Shown piece by piece: positions 37,000 through 48,099 of a DNA stretch of 64,000 nucleotides. The translations under genes and the position numbers were made by a program. Within the stretch, counting starts at the first letter, position 1. Each line of letters opens with the position of its first letter. The notes beneath the pieces were generated by a model. The model made no database searches. It was given only the letters and a program-made list of their open reading frames with translations, and was not told where the DNA came from. This stretch comes from Lantana camara (taxonomy: Eukaryota > Streptophyta > Magnoliopsida > Lamiales > Verbenaceae), in the NCBI GenBank assembly GCA_037501455.1, contig CM074858.1:81628501-81692500 (forward strand), given 5' to 3'.

Positions 37000-38049
37000 A
37001 TGGCTCGTGACCGACATCACCGGGATCGTTCTCCTCGACATCGACGTCATCACGGGCGTGATCGAACCCCTCCTCCACCACCTCCAGCTCAACCCCAAGA
37101 TTTCTTAAATTCAATGGTGCAACTCATGGATCAGAGGCTAAGGGATTATGTGCCTCCAGCACCGCCAGCTCCTCCACTGCCACAACAAGCACCTATTTCC
37201 GTTATTTTAAGGGAATTTCAGAATCAACATCCGCCGAGATTCCAAAAGGGGAACGATATTCAAGCCGAGCAATGGCTTAAAGAAGTTGAACTAGTTTGGG
37301 AACTTATTCCATGTGAGTCTCGGGAAAAGGCCCGGTGTACTCTTACCCTCATCCAGGGAGAAGCATATTCATGGTGGGAGAGTACCAAAATTGTCTTGGA
37401 TGCCGCCGAGGAGCAAATTACATGGGAGGTATTCGAAAGAGAATTCAAGAATAAGTTTATTCCGCCATCTTCGCACACTAGAAGACTTAAGGAGTTTACT
37501 GAGCTTAAACAAGGAGGAAGATCAGTTTCAGAGTATATAGCCGAGTTCGAGAGGTTGTCTAAATACGCCCCTAACATTGCTAGCGACGACTTCCACAAGG
37601 CTATGCAATTCGTACATGGTTTGAGGCCGGATATGCAAGCGGCGATTCAAGCGGTTAACACAAGCACTTGGAAGAAGGCCACTACCAAAGCTCTTAAGGT
37701 TGAAGACTCGGTTGTTGCACGGAGGTCTTCCTTTAGGACGGGACAGGGTTCAGGTTCCGGGTCAAGATCGGGTTACAATGCCGGCAAGAGGCCGATGGTT
37801 TATGATACCGCTCCTCCTCAGTTTAAGGGCCCTATGAAGAAGTTTAAACCACAAGGGCCGGTCCAGAAGGCTGCTCAGCCACCGGTTATGCCGTCACCTC
37901 CGGAGAAACCTAAGTGTACTTTTTGCGGGCAACCTACACATCACTATGATAATTGCCGAAGGCGTCTAGGGTTATGCCTAATCTGCGGGGCTGCCGATCA
38001 TATGGTGGATACTTGTCCGGATCGATGTAATCCGCCGCCTGGAGGATAG
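37000..38049 (+). CDS. L1 Gag polyprotein
   Basis: Gag is 349 residues from the ATG at 37000 (MARDRHHRDRSP). The frame is open from 36973, but 37000 follows a splice-acceptor-like TTTCAG|G and matches the start in units A and B. It has an Arg/His-rich and proline-rich N-terminus, a gag domain in the middle (including [12 protein letters not shown]), a Gly/Ser-rich stretch, and two CX2CX4HX4C zinc knuckles at about residues 306-319 (CTFCGQPTHHYDNC) and 326-339 (CLICGAADHMVDTC). It forms particles and binds element RNA. It ends at TAG 38047-38049, in the same frame as pol, where unit A has glutamine. The amber is therefore probably a mutation that cuts Gag from Pol, but it leaves a complete Gag. 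Confidence 0.93.
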   Translation: MARDRHHRDRSPRHRRHHGRDRTPPPPPPAQPQDFLNSMVQLMDQRLRDYVPPAPPAPPLPQQAPISVILREFQNQHPPRFQKGNDIQAEQWLKEVELVWELIPCESREKARCTLTLIQGEAYSWWESTKIVLDAAEEQITWEVFEREFKNKFIPPSSHTRRLKEFTELKQGGRSVSEYIAEFERLSKYAPNIASDDFHKAMQFVHGLRPDMQAAIQAVNTSTWKKATTKALKVEDSVVARRSSFRTGQGSGSGSRSGYNAGKRPMVYDTAPPQFKGPMKKFKPQGPVQKAAQPPVMPSPPEKPKCTFCGQPTHHYDNCRRRLGLCLICGAADHMVDTCPDRCNPPPGG

Positions 38050-38055
38050 AGGCCG

Positions 38056-41000
38056 ATGATTCGGGCCCGTGCTTATGCCTTGGAAGGCGAGGAACATGAT
38101 GCAGACGTGGACCCGGCTGCCGTTGTTGAAGGTACCATTTGCATTCATGGCATCAACATACACACTTTATTTGATCTGGGAGCCACTCACTCCTTCATTT
38201 CTTGTGATGTTTCTATTAAATTGCCCTTGTGTGTTACTTATTCTGATGCATGCTACGTGGTTAGTACTCCTTTTGGTGGTAGTATAGAAACTAACCGGGT
38301 TTTTCGAGAGGTGCCGATGAGTATAGAGGGTCGGGTTTTCTCAACGGATTTCATTGAGTTGCCTATGTCTCGGTATGGTTCTATCTTGGGTATGGATTGG
38401 TTGTACAAGCACTACGCCACTGTTGATTGTCGGACCAAGAAAGTTAGTTTGGGTTCTGAATTGGTTACGGGTCAAAGTTCGAAGACGGTGCCTTTATTAT
38501 CTTTTTCAGAAGCTCAGAATTTAGTTCGTGATGGGGCTACGGGGTTTATAGCCTATATTCTTAATCAACTGAAGGATCAAGTGAAGTTGGAGGAAACCGA
38601 GGTAGTTAAAGAGGTTCCCGAAGTGTTTCCCGAGAGGTTGGATTCGTTGCCGCCGGGAAGGGAGATAGAGTTTATGATTGATTTGTATCCGGATGCCGAA
38701 CCTTATTCTAAGACTCCATACAGGATGGCACCGGCAGAATTGAAGGAATTAAAAGTACAACTGGATGGTCTTTTGGAAGTTGGGTATGTGAGACCGAGCT
38801 CGTCACCATGGGGTGCTCCAGTTTTATTCGTGAAGAAGAAGGACGGTACTTTAAGAATGTGTATTGATTATCGGGAGCTTAATCGGATGACCGTTAAGAA
38901 TAAATATCCTCTTCCCCATATTGAAGAGTTGTTTGATATACTCCAAGGGTCTAAAGTATATTCGAAGCTTGATTTAAGACAAGGGTATTACCAATTACGA
39001 ATTCGAGCGGAGGATATTCCGAAGACGGGTTTTAACACAAGATATGGGCATTATGAATTCGTGGTCATGCCTTTTGGATTGAAAAATGCTCCCGCCGCTT
39101 TTATGGACATGATTCATAAAATTTTCCAGCCGTTTCTTGACAAGTTCGTGGTAATCTTCATTGATGATATTTTGGTTTTTTCTAAATCAGCCGAGGAACA
39201 TGCAAGGCATCTCAAATTGGTGTTAAGAACATTGAAAGAGCATCAATTGTTTGCGAAGTTCAGCAAGTGTGAGTTTTGGATCGACCGAGTGTCCTTCTTG
39301 GGTCATATTATTTCGGGGAATGGATTAGAGGTTGACCCCTCGAAGATTGAAGCGATGTTGAAGTGGGAGAAACCAAAGAACGCCTCCGAAATCAGAAGTT
39401 TCTTGGGACTGGCGGGTTACTATAGAAGATTCGTGCAAGATTTCTCTAAGATCGCTGCTCCTTTGACTCGGTTAACTAAGAAAGAGGTGAAATACGACTG
39501 GGATGAGAAATGTGAGAGAAGCTTCGATGTTTTGAGAGAAAGATTGGTTTCTGCTCCAGTGTTATCTCTTCCAGAGGGTTCAGAAGGGTATGCTGTGTAC
39601 ACTGACGCGTCGAAGGAAGGTTTGGGAAGTGTATTAACTCAGAAGGGCAAGGTTGTCGCTTATGCCTCACGGAAGTTGAAGGATCATGAGAAGAACTACC
39701 CGACACATGATTTAGAGCTTGCTGCCGTGATTTTCGCACTCGGGAAGTGGAGACATTATTTGTATGGAGTGTCCTTCGAGATTTTCACTGATCATAAGAG
39801 CCTCCAATATCTTTTCACCCAAAAGGAGCTCAATATGAGGCAACGAAGATGGATGGAGCGACTAGAAGATTATGATTGTGTTATCAAATATCATCCCGGG
39901 AAAGCTAATGTAGTTGCTGATGCTCTAAGTAGGAAAGTGGGTGTTTCGAACTTGGAAATAGGTACAAGTAAGGGAGTTGAGCCTATTGTGGTTAGAGCTC
40001 GAGTTTCCAATATCTCCATTTATCCGGACTTAAAGTACAGAATGTTTGAGGCTCAAGGAAAGGATCCGGGAGTTCAGAGATTGGTCTTTAAGGTTAGGGA
40101 GGATCCGGAGAGTCCATTTGGGTTCGATGAAACCGGTCTTCTTCGTTTCAAGAACCGAGTAGTGGTACCCGATGATTTGAAAAGGGTATTGCTCGAGGAA
40201 GCTCACAAGTCGGCTTACTCAATTCACCCTGGAGGGAATAAGATGTACAGAGATCTCAAGCAGTTTTATTGGTGGCGTGGATTGAAGAAGGATGTAGCAG
40301 AGTTTGTGAAGCGTTGTCTCACTTGTCAGAAAGTAAAAGCCGAACACCAGAAGCCGGGAGGTCTTCTTCAGCCGTTACCTATTCCTGAGTGGAAGTGGGA
40401 ACAGGTGACGATGGATTTTATATCTGGGCTACCTAGAGTGAAGGGTGGATTCGATGGTATTTGGGTGATTGTGGATCGTCTGACAAAATTTGCTCATTTT
40501 CTACTGGTCAGAATGTCTTTTAAGATTCGGAAGTTGGCTGAGATTTACAACCGGGAGATTGTACGGCTTCATGGTATTCCGGTGAGTATTGTTTCGGATC
40601 GAGATCCCCGTTTTACTTCGAAGCTATGGCAAGAGTTACAAGAGTTGTTGGGTACAAAGCTTCAGTTCAGTACGGCGTTTCATCCACAAACTGATGGGCA
40701 ATCGAAGAGGGTTATTAGGTACTTGGAAGATCTACTTCGAGCTTGTGCCTTGGATTTTCAAAACTCGTGGCACGATCAACTTCCTTTGGTAGAGTTCGCT
40801 TACAATAATAGCTTTCAGGCAACGATTGGTATGTCTCCGTATGAATTGTTATATGGGCAGAAATGTAGATCGCCATTATTCTTTGATTTGGAAGAGTGGA
40901 AATGGTCAAAACAGGAAGGAGTCAAGAGAGGGAGAAAGCTTGAGAAATCCTCGAAGGCTGTGGAAGCCATGATTGAGAAAGTTCGGATTATACAACAACG

Positions 41001-41496
41001 GATGAAAGCTGCACAAGATAGACAGAAGAGTTATGCCGATATTCGTCGGAGGGATCTCAAATTTGAAGTGGGGGACCGGGTTTTCTTGAAGGTATCTCCT
41101 CGAAAGGGATTTTCTAGAATTGGAAAGGGAGGAAAATTGAATCCCCGTTATATAGGTCCGTTTGAAATTATTGAGAGAATTGGAGAAGTAGCTTATCGAG
41201 TGGACCTACCTCCTAATCTTACCGGAATTCACAATGTTTTTCATGTATCTCAACTCAGGAAGTATTACCCGGATGAAACCGAAATTCTCCCCGTTGAAGA
41301 AGTGGAGTTGGAACCGAATTTATCTTTTGTACAGAATCCGGTCAGAATATTGGACAGAAAGTATCAAGAGTTGAGGAATCGGAATATTTCTATGGTGAAG
41401 GTGTTATGGCGAAGTGACAAATCAGAGGAGATGACCTGGGAACCGGAAGAGAAGATGAAAAAGTTTAACCCGGAGTTATTTTCATCCGATCAATGA
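38056..41496 (+). CDS. L1 Pol: protease, RT, RNase H, integrase, chromodomain
   Basis: 1146 codons are open, in the same frame as gag and two codons after its amber stop; the ATG at 38056 is probably an internal methionine of an original gag-pol frame. Protease: [10 protein letters not shown] with D40. RT: FIDD with D370 and D371. RNase [24 protein letters not shown]. Integrase: HHCC region ending CLTCQ, core aspartates D807 (IVDRLTK) and D848 (VSDRDPRF), and lysine at 884 where the DD35E glutamate belongs (DGQSKR; unit B has DGQSER). Then a GPFEI motif and a C-terminal chromodomain-like segment from about 1095. Chromodomains in this family bias integration toward marked chromatin. The K884 change should abolish strand transfer. 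Confidence 0.94.
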   Translation: MIRARAYALEGEEHDADVDPAAVVEGTICIHGINIHTLFDLGATHSFISCDVSIKLPLCVTYSDACYVVSTPFGGSIETNRVFREVPMSIEGRVFSTDFIELPMSRYGSILGMDWLYKHYATVDCRTKKVSLGSELVTGQSSKTVPLLSFSEAQNLVRDGATGFIAYILNQLKDQVKLEETEVVKEVPEVFPERLDSLPPGREIEFMIDLYPDAEPYSKTPYRMAPAELKELKVQLDGLLEVGYVRPSSSPWGAPVLFVKKKDGTLRMCIDYRELNRMTVKNKYPLPHIEELFDILQGSKVYSKLDLRQGYYQLRIRAEDIPKTGFNTRYGHYEFVVMPFGLKNAPAAFMDMIHKIFQPFLDKFVVIFIDDILVFSKSAEEHARHLKLVLRTLKEHQLFAKFSKCEFWIDRVSFLGHIISGNGLEVDPSKIEAMLKWEKPKNASEIRSFLGLAGYYRRFVQDFSKIAAPLTRLTKKEVKYDWDEKCERSFDVLRERLVSAPVLSLPEGSEGYAVYTDASKEGLGSVLTQKGKVVAYASRKLKDHEKNYPTHDLELAAVIFALGKWRHYLYGVSFEIFTDHKSLQYLFTQKELNMRQRRWMERLEDYDCVIKYHPGKANVVADALSRKVGVSNLEIGTSKGVEPIVVRARVSNISIYPDLKYRMFEAQGKDPGVQRLVFKVREDPESPFGFDETGLLRFKNRVVVPDDLKRVLLEEAHKSAYSIHPGGNKMYRDLKQFYWWRGLKKDVAEFVKRCLTCQKVKAEHQKPGGLLQPLPIPEWKWEQVTMDFISGLPRVKGGFDGIWVIVDRLTKFAHFLLVRMSFKIRKLAEIYNREIVRLHGIPVSIVSDRDPRFTSKLWQELQELLGTKLQFSTAFHPQTDGQSKRVIRYLEDLLRACALDFQNSWHDQLPLVEFAYNNSFQATIGMSPYELLYGQKCRSPLFFDLEEWKWSKQEGVKRGRKLEKSSKAVEAMIEKVRIIQQRMKAAQDRQKSYADIRRRDLKFEVGDRVFLKVSPRKGFSRIGKGGKLNPRYIGPFEIIERIGEVAYRVDLPPNLTGIHNVFHVSQLRKYYPDETEILPVEEVELEPNLSFVQNPVRILDRKYQELRNRNISMVKVLWRSDKSEEMTWEPEEKMKKFNPELFSSDQ

Positions 41497-41516
41497 ATCT
41501 GGGGACCAGATTCTTC

Positions 41517-41531
41517 TAAAGGGGGGAGAGT
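41517..41531 (+). other. L1 polypurine tract
   Basis: The purine run AAAAGGGGGGAGAG(T) sits directly before the 3' LTR start at 41532 and would prime plus-strand DNA. Confidence 0.9.
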
Positions 41532-44029
41532 TGTAACGCCCCAAATTCCGGAAGTTCAGGTAAGCACGCCACGTGCGGGTCTTCGGGTGTCGGGAGTTTA
41601 AGTTTATACATTTACTTGCTTATTATGATTTCTTTATAATAATGTGTGCATTATACATTTCTCTATATTTATACGAATTAACTTTTAATATGAAATTCGT
41701 GAATTAAGTGACAATGTGTTTAATTGTACTATGTGACTTTAATTGATCGTTTCATGAAGTTATGGACTTAATTGCATAACTTGGATTGGAGTTAATGGAT
41801 CTTTTAGGTAGGGATATTACTTGATTGCATTCATTTAAATGCATGAGGGACTAATATGCAATTAGGTGGGTATTAGAGCTTGTAGTGGATGATATAATAT
41901 ATCATATATGCATTCATCCCCCTCACTCTCATACATTACATACACACAAGAGAACACACACACACACCTAGTGAGGATCGATTTTTACACCTCAAGAGAA
42001 GGAGAAGAATTCATCTCATAATCCCAAGCTACTTTGAGGAACTTTGAAGCTAGAAGCATCAACATCTTCATCTCTTCACCTCATCATTTCTCTTCTTTCA
42101 TTTCATGGTAGATATTGGAGATTATTTGAATTTCTTGAGTAACTATATGAGTAGGGTTTGATGTTAGCTTGATCCTTTCATGGTTATTCTTGTATAGAAG
42201 CATGTTTAGGTCCTTTTTCCCTTCAAGACTTGCATAAAGCATGAAGTTATGTGAAGGTCGAGAAGCATGTATATTATTGGGGTTTTCATGAGGAATTCTT
42301 GATGCTTGGATGTTTATTTCTTGGTTGGATTGATGAATACTGGAAGTATGATGCATGTATGAGGTGTTTTAACAATTGTTATGGTTGGAGTTTGGGATTT
42401 ATTTGGTTTGGAGTTGGTTTTGCATGGAAACCCCTGTTTTCTCCCCTGTTTTTCTGTCACGCACAGGTGACACGGGCGTGTCACCTTTGCTTTGTTTTGG
42501 GTGACACGGGGGTGCATGCTGTTGGGTTTTGTTTTTCTGTACCGTTAAACGGGGGTGTCACGGTTTGCCTTGTCTTGGGGACACGGGCGTGTCACCTCCC
42601 TTTTCACGTATTTGGTCCGCTGTACCGTGACACGGTGGTGTCACGGCTTAGTGTATTTTGGTGACACGGGCGTGTCACCCTCTGTTTCATGCATATTGTT
42701 TTGCACGCTTGGATATGCGTGTATGTGTTATATACTTGGTTTATTGACAATCATGCTCGTATTTAACATTCAATAAATCGTTATTGCATAACATATTGGT
42801 GCATGACTTTGCCGTTCATCATAATTGGTTCATTCGAGTCGAGTCTTACTTCACACTTGGCCTTGTTGCACAGATCACGGTCCCGGTTCGAGGAGCCCGC
42901 TCAGTAGGGTGCTCTCTTGCTTCTTTCTGGTTGGCTGTCAAGGTGAGGTTTAAATTCTAGATAAATAGAACCCTTACAACCCCTATGTGACTATTTCGGC
43001 CAAAATGTATATATATATATATATATATCTATAGTTTGCGAACTTTATGACTTTCAAATGATTGATAAAATTGATTGATTGACGGATTGATCGTATTGGG
43101 CGAGTATTGAATTTCACTGTGGGCCCGAGGATAGTGGCTCGAGCCAACCGGGAAAGCATGGGCTGACGGGTAACTCGAGTGCTATCCTCACCATTTGGGA
43201 TGATCCCTGAACCCCCTAGGAGATTAGGGGAGGAAGGAGTTCCGGGCTTAGGGATTCATGTACCGTCTGCCCAGACTGATTGGATGGTGGGGCCTTGCAA
43301 TCCCACCATCACCCGGAGGAAGAAGGATGGACTGAAACTGCTAATTGTGCACAGTAAATAATTTCTTGATCACCTAATCACCTAACAAATTGATTGATTG
43401 TACAGGGTCGGAGCAAGGTTGGAGAATTGCCCTCACTCGCCGGGCCACATATTGATTGTATTGAATTGAACTAATTGGTAAATGGAATTAGTTGTAACCT
43501 CGGGCGATAGTACCTTCTACTCTAATAATTGTGTTTGATTTCCAAAAATTATTACCCGAGATTATAACTTGCATGTACGTGCGCATATATTTATTTATAC
43601 CCCTCGCTCAGTCCGTTTGGACTGACACCTCAACTTTTCAGTTTTTGCAGGTTTCGTGCTAGGCGGGAATTAGGGTCTCGTGTCTTTTATTCGGGTCTAG
43701 CACTGCACCTTCATACATTGTACTTGTGTTGATACTTGTTGTCTTGTAGTAAATCTTGAATTTTAATTAGTTGGATATTGTAATGGTATGATTTGTCGGT
43801 ACCTATAAGTAAATATGTAAATATGGTATCTATATGTATTGAACGCTTTTGCTTCCGCTATTTTATTGCTCTGAGTTGTTTTGGTTTTATTTGAGGGTAC
43901 CCGCCTAGTCTTGTGTTTTTTATTGTCTCCCGTTCGCTATAGTTTCGGTTCATGTATGAATTGCCCGTTTCATATGTGGATTGAGCCTATAGTGCGGGGG
44001 ATGTGGCGCCTAGCGTTCCGGGTGCTACA
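41532..44029 (+). repeat. L1 3' LTR
   Basis: The LTR is 2498 bp and collinear with the 5' LTR at an offset of 7270. Differences are scattered point changes and a longer TA run near 43010. The donor-like site reads ATG|GTAGAT at 42108. It ends at 44029 and is followed by the TSD ACCTC. Confidence 0.95.
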
Positions 44030-44611
44030 ACCTCCCTCCAACTGCGACTGTAAATTGGTGAAATGGGCAACCTCCGCTCGTCGGTTGGTAGAGATCTTGG
44101 TAAGGTTGTGACCGCATCGTCGAGCTCTTCGAAATGGACTATTGGTTCATCGAAATTCGTCGAGAAATGAGCAAGTTTCGGGTTGTGCGTGAAAATACAT
44201 GTCGAGTGTGTGTGAGTGTATCGAGAGAGAGGAGAGAGAAGCAGCGGGAAAGAGAGAGAGAGAGCTGCTGATCCGTTTGCTCGAAAAACGAGGGTTCGGG
44301 TGTTTTATCCCGGGTCCTCGCACTCGAAAAGAACAGTAAAAGGAGCAAACGATGTCAGAATTGGGCAAACTCAGAGTCTACGGACTTGTCTCGATGCCCC
44401 GAACGCGCCGAAGGGGTTCAAGAGGTCAAAATCTTGATCGAACGAGGAATGACCGAAAAACCCCGAAAAAGAAAAAATTACAAACAGGCCCCTAAACTCT
44501 AAAAGCGTTCAAAATAGGGCCATGAGAAATACAAAATCACATAATTAAGCACATAAAAAGGTTGAAACGTGGCGTACCTTATAAGTCGGATGAGCGGGAT
44601 GTTACAGTTTC

Positions 44612-45855
44612 ATAACTTGATGTTATACTTTAATTAGACCTCTTAACCATAGGTTATACCTTTAACTTAGATCACACTCGATTATACTAAAATGAACTTG
44701 AAACTATAGGTTATAATCAAGATCATAATTGTATTAGGGTATGTGTATGTGTGCATGTCGTGTGTGTGTGTGTGTTTACGTGTGTAACGTGTGTGTGTAT
44801 AGTAAGGGTTTGACCCGACCCTTTTGACCCGATACGTAAATAGTAACCTTTGAATAGTAATACTAAATAGTACTTTTGAACAGCGCTTTTGAATAATGAA
44901 ATAAAAATTGGGATTTCTTCTTAGTCTTTTGCACATAGGTTTTCATAACCCGGGGTCTAAAATATCTTTTCAAAATGTGTTTCTTTCGTGGACTTGTTTT
45001 ATAACCTTAAGGTATACGTTTAGGATTCATAATTTGATTAATTCCTAATCGGTTATACTTAGATCATAGTCTCACGTTATTGATAACTCACTTTAGCGTA
45101 TTCCTTCGTGTTTTATCTTTCTCTAATACCTTAAATGGTGTTACTCTCTTGTGTCACATGTTCCTTGATTGTTTGATAGCATTCATGTGCATCATTATAG
45201 AAGTGGGTCTTAGTTAATGAGCTCACTTAAGTACACCACTTACAGAAGTTAAGGTCGAGCACTGGGATCCCCAGGGCACTGCATAATATATCCTACCTAC
45301 TGTTACTAATAAGTGAGGTTAAACTATTTCAACTGGAACCATGAATACTTAATGATTCAATCGTTTTGAAACTTTAAGCCTAGTGCTTTACAATCTTGTT
45401 TTGAAATTCCCTTTATAAGGGATAACTCTTCAAAGAACCCAAACTTATTCGTTATTCGTTGATCAATGGTTTATGTTTTCAAAGTAATGCATCAATGGTT
45501 TAGTGTTTTCAAAGTAATGCATCAATGGTTCAATGTTTTCAAAGTATAAATTTATTCATGTTTTCAAAGTAGTGCATCAATGGTTCAATGGTTTCTTCAA
45601 TGGTTTCTAGCATTCGGATTTAATCCAAATGTCATCAATGGTGCAAGCGATCAATGGTAATGGTATGGACCTGGTGGTTATGTGTAGAGGTGATGATAGG
45701 GAGGTGAGCACCAACGACATCACTAATACCGGCCACCACACTAGGCGATTGATACTGACTTTAATCAGGAGGTTTAGTTAAGTGAGGACAATCGTCGGGA
45801 ATGGACCGCAAATCTATTCCCAAATCAATGGTTAATGGTCACCTAGGGGTCACTC
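44612..45855 (+). repeat. Element C 3' LTR, piece 3
   Basis: This continues C's LTR after solo LTR N. It holds a TG microsatellite near 44750-44800, the exon-2-like cassette at 45246-45312 (acceptor CTTACAG, then GTGAGGTT), and a short tandem repeat at 45462-45600. It ends with CACTC (45851-45855), the TSD of copia element D. No gene is seen. Confidence 0.82.
45462..45600 (+). repeat. About 30-bp imperfect tandem repeat
   Basis: ATCAATGGTT followed by GTTTTCAAAGTAATGC recurs at 45462, 45491 and 45521, then degenerates through 45600. It lies in C's 3' LTR, after the exon-2-like cassette. Confidence 0.8.
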
Positions 45856-48078
45856 TGATGGGATGCGGGCCCACAACAGTAGTAGTCGGGGACCACATTT
45901 TAAAATTTTATTATAATACAAGTATTAAAATATTTCTAAAACATTTTAATACAAAGCGGAAGACTTAGCCGGATCTACTCAAGTATATACATGCAATTGA
46001 TAATAAATTTTAAATCACTTAAGCAGATAAATATCTAACATGCAATTAACACTTAAGAGCACATAATTTATCATGCTTAAAATAAAATAACTGTAAAATA
46101 TTACCGTACTGCAAACATGGCTATCTAAAGGCATTTTTCCAGCTCCTTGCCCTTTCGTGAGACCGGCAGAGCTTCCCTGCAATATCCCCAGGGACACCCT
46201 CGGAGTGTGGGCTCCGAAAGTATTTCTCTAAATACTTAGAGAAAATAAAATTTAAACTAAAAACCCTTGTCAGGGTTTATTCTCCCAAAATTAGGCGTTT
46301 TATATAAACACCTAACTAAAATTAATTCCGAAATAAATCGGAATTAACTAGGAGAAAATGGGATATGGTTTCAAAGCTAAGGAATAGCCAAAACCTCTCC
46401 CAAAATGTTGAATGAGAAATGAGGACCCAAGGCCCCTATTTATAGGGGAAAAACCGAGGGCGTTTCGGTCATTTTGGATACAAAAGTAAGGGTAAAATGG
46501 TCATTTTACATCCCCACTTGCGTGTACAACTTGGACACGCAAACCAAGGTGACCACGTTGTAGATCTCAGAGCCACGAGTTCAACGCCGCCGAGAACGCG
46601 GCAAACGGAGCTCTCACGCGCCCGCACGCGCCGCCACAAGGCGGCGCGTGACTTTCACTTTCGGCTAGGGTTCCAAACCCTTGAACCGGTCCGGTCCGAC
46701 ACGTGGCCGATCCTGGTGACGCCACATGTCCGGTCCGGTCCAACCCTATCCATTTGTCCGACCCGTTGATCCGGACCCGGTCCCGTTGACCGGCCCGATT
46801 TCCGATCCGGTTCAGACAAATCTGAACCGTTGTTTCTCGATGACGTGGCGCAATCCTTTCAGTCCACGTGTCGCACACGTGGCGTGCCACGCGGCTGCCC
46901 AGTCAACGCCACCTGGGCCCACCTTGCTGGCGTGGCATGCCACGTCAGCTGCCACGTCAGCGCCGATTTTTTTTTTTTTTTTAATTTTAAAATTTTATTT
47001 TCTCCAAAATAAAATTTCGGGCATTTCCAACTCTTTGGAAATTGATTTATTTTCTTAAAATAAATCCCTTTGCTATTTTCAAACACTTTGAAAAATTCAC
47101 TTCTCTTTCTCCTTTTAATATTTTCTCTTTGGGTTTTCGATTTGGGGCTTGCAGGGGGACCTGCAGGACTAATTAATTTTAGCTCCAAACGGATTAATAT
47201 ATTATCATCCCATGATAATAATTAATTACCGTTTAACAATATTTAATTCCACTAAATAAATATTGTTGCACTCTAAAATTAATTAAATTATTCACGAATT
47301 TCTCGATCTAGAATAATTTTGCATTTTACTCCTCCGTGTTGATATCCATGAAAAATAAATTGCAACTACTATCATTTATTTTCATCTCTAATTTGAAATT
47401 TATTGATTCGCCTTAAGTTCAAATTCTCTGTATGTGAAACACATTCAACATACAACTTCGGTGACGCATCACACGAAGTGCTTTGGCCAAAGTCTTAATT
47501 CGAACTTTTACAAATCTATTTCAAGGATATCTCTTACCTTCCAGCAAGGCCACAGATTCCTCGATCAATATAACTCTTTAGCACATTTCATGTAACCACC
47601 GAACATACAAAGTATTTTGGCCACCCGTTACCGAGACCTCACTTCGAGTATGTTACAGTGACTAACACTACATGCCTAAAGCCGAAATATTATCAGGATT
47701 AAGAGTACAATGCTTCCTGAGATTTTATTCATTTTAGATAGCAGTATAAAATGAATAATCTCAGTGGTCCAGTTCGATGTTTCCAATCCTATTGAAGATC
47801 ATCAACGTGTTATAATTGGAATCACCATTCCCTATGACGAAAGACTAATCATCTTATATAACCACGTTATAGTCTTGATAAGAACATATTCTTATCTTAC
47901 TGACTAGAACTTTAATAACACGTGATTTCGGTATTCAATGTCTTTTCCTATGAAACACATTTCATATAAGGATACCGCCACACGTCATTAATTATTAATA
48001 TGTGAAATACTCACAACTTGTTGCAAATTCAGTTTTAATTAATTCAACAAACTGAATTTTCAGGGCACTATTCCAACA
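45856..48078 (-). repeat. Element D 3' LTR
   Basis: Plus-strand ends are TGATGGGATG and CTATTCCAACA. A TATA box (TATAAATA, minus strand) is at 46444-46437. A GC-rich block at 46560-46960 is full of ACGT-core motifs, and a T-run is at 46968-46982. About 20 differences from the other LTR were counted by eye. The small overlapping frames at 46497-47188 sit in GC-rich U3 and recur in the other LTR; I do not consider them genes. Confidence 0.92.
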
Positions 48079-48092
48079 ATCTCCCACTTGCC
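48079..48092 (-). other. Element D polypurine tract
   Basis: On the minus strand GGCAAGTGGGAGAT precedes the 3' LTR start TGTTGGAATAG, the usual arrangement in plant copia elements. Confidence 0.85.
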
Positions 48093-48099
48093 CTAAATT

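Larger units (their letters stand above)
34262..44029 (+). mobile_element. Complete Tekay-type Ty3/gypsy element L1 (9768 bp), TSD ACCTC
   Basis: Order: 5' LTR 34262-36758, PBS, gag, pol, PPT, 3' LTR 41532-44029. ACCTC is duplicated at 34257-34261 and 44030-44034, interrupting solo LTR N. The LTRs differ at roughly a few tens of sites, including a TA microsatellite, so insertion is recent compared with its neighbours. Gag and Pol are each open and complete. However, an in-frame amber codon separates them, and the integrase catalytic glutamate is lysine, so this copy as it stands probably cannot transpose by itself. Confidence 0.96.
33045..44606 (-). mobile_element. Solo LTR N, reversed, split by L1, TSD GTTTC
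   Basis: Pieces 33045-34261 and 44035-44606 form one reversed LTR of about 1.8 kb. Its plus-strand left end is TGTAGCACCC and its right end GGGATGTTACA. GTTTC at 33040-33044 and 44607-44611 is the target duplication within C's LTR. On the minus strand it has the donor-like GTGAGT (33443-33438) but lacks the exon-2-like cassette and stem-loop of longer LTRs, so it is a short form. It has the usual 3' blocks (AGCGAACGGG, CCCCCGCAC on the plus strand). L1 is inserted in its GC-rich U3. Confidence 0.88.

Noticed and set aside
38047..38049. Programmed readthrough of the gag amber codon as an established mechanism
   Set aside because: The downstream context lacks the CARYYA signal and the sibling unit has glutamine there. 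Kept only as an open question in the findings.
46497..47188. Overlapping 90-110 codon frames on both strands, repeated at 53631-54322
   Set aside because: They occupy GC-rich U3 of both LTRs of copia element D. Recurrence is explained by the LTR pair.
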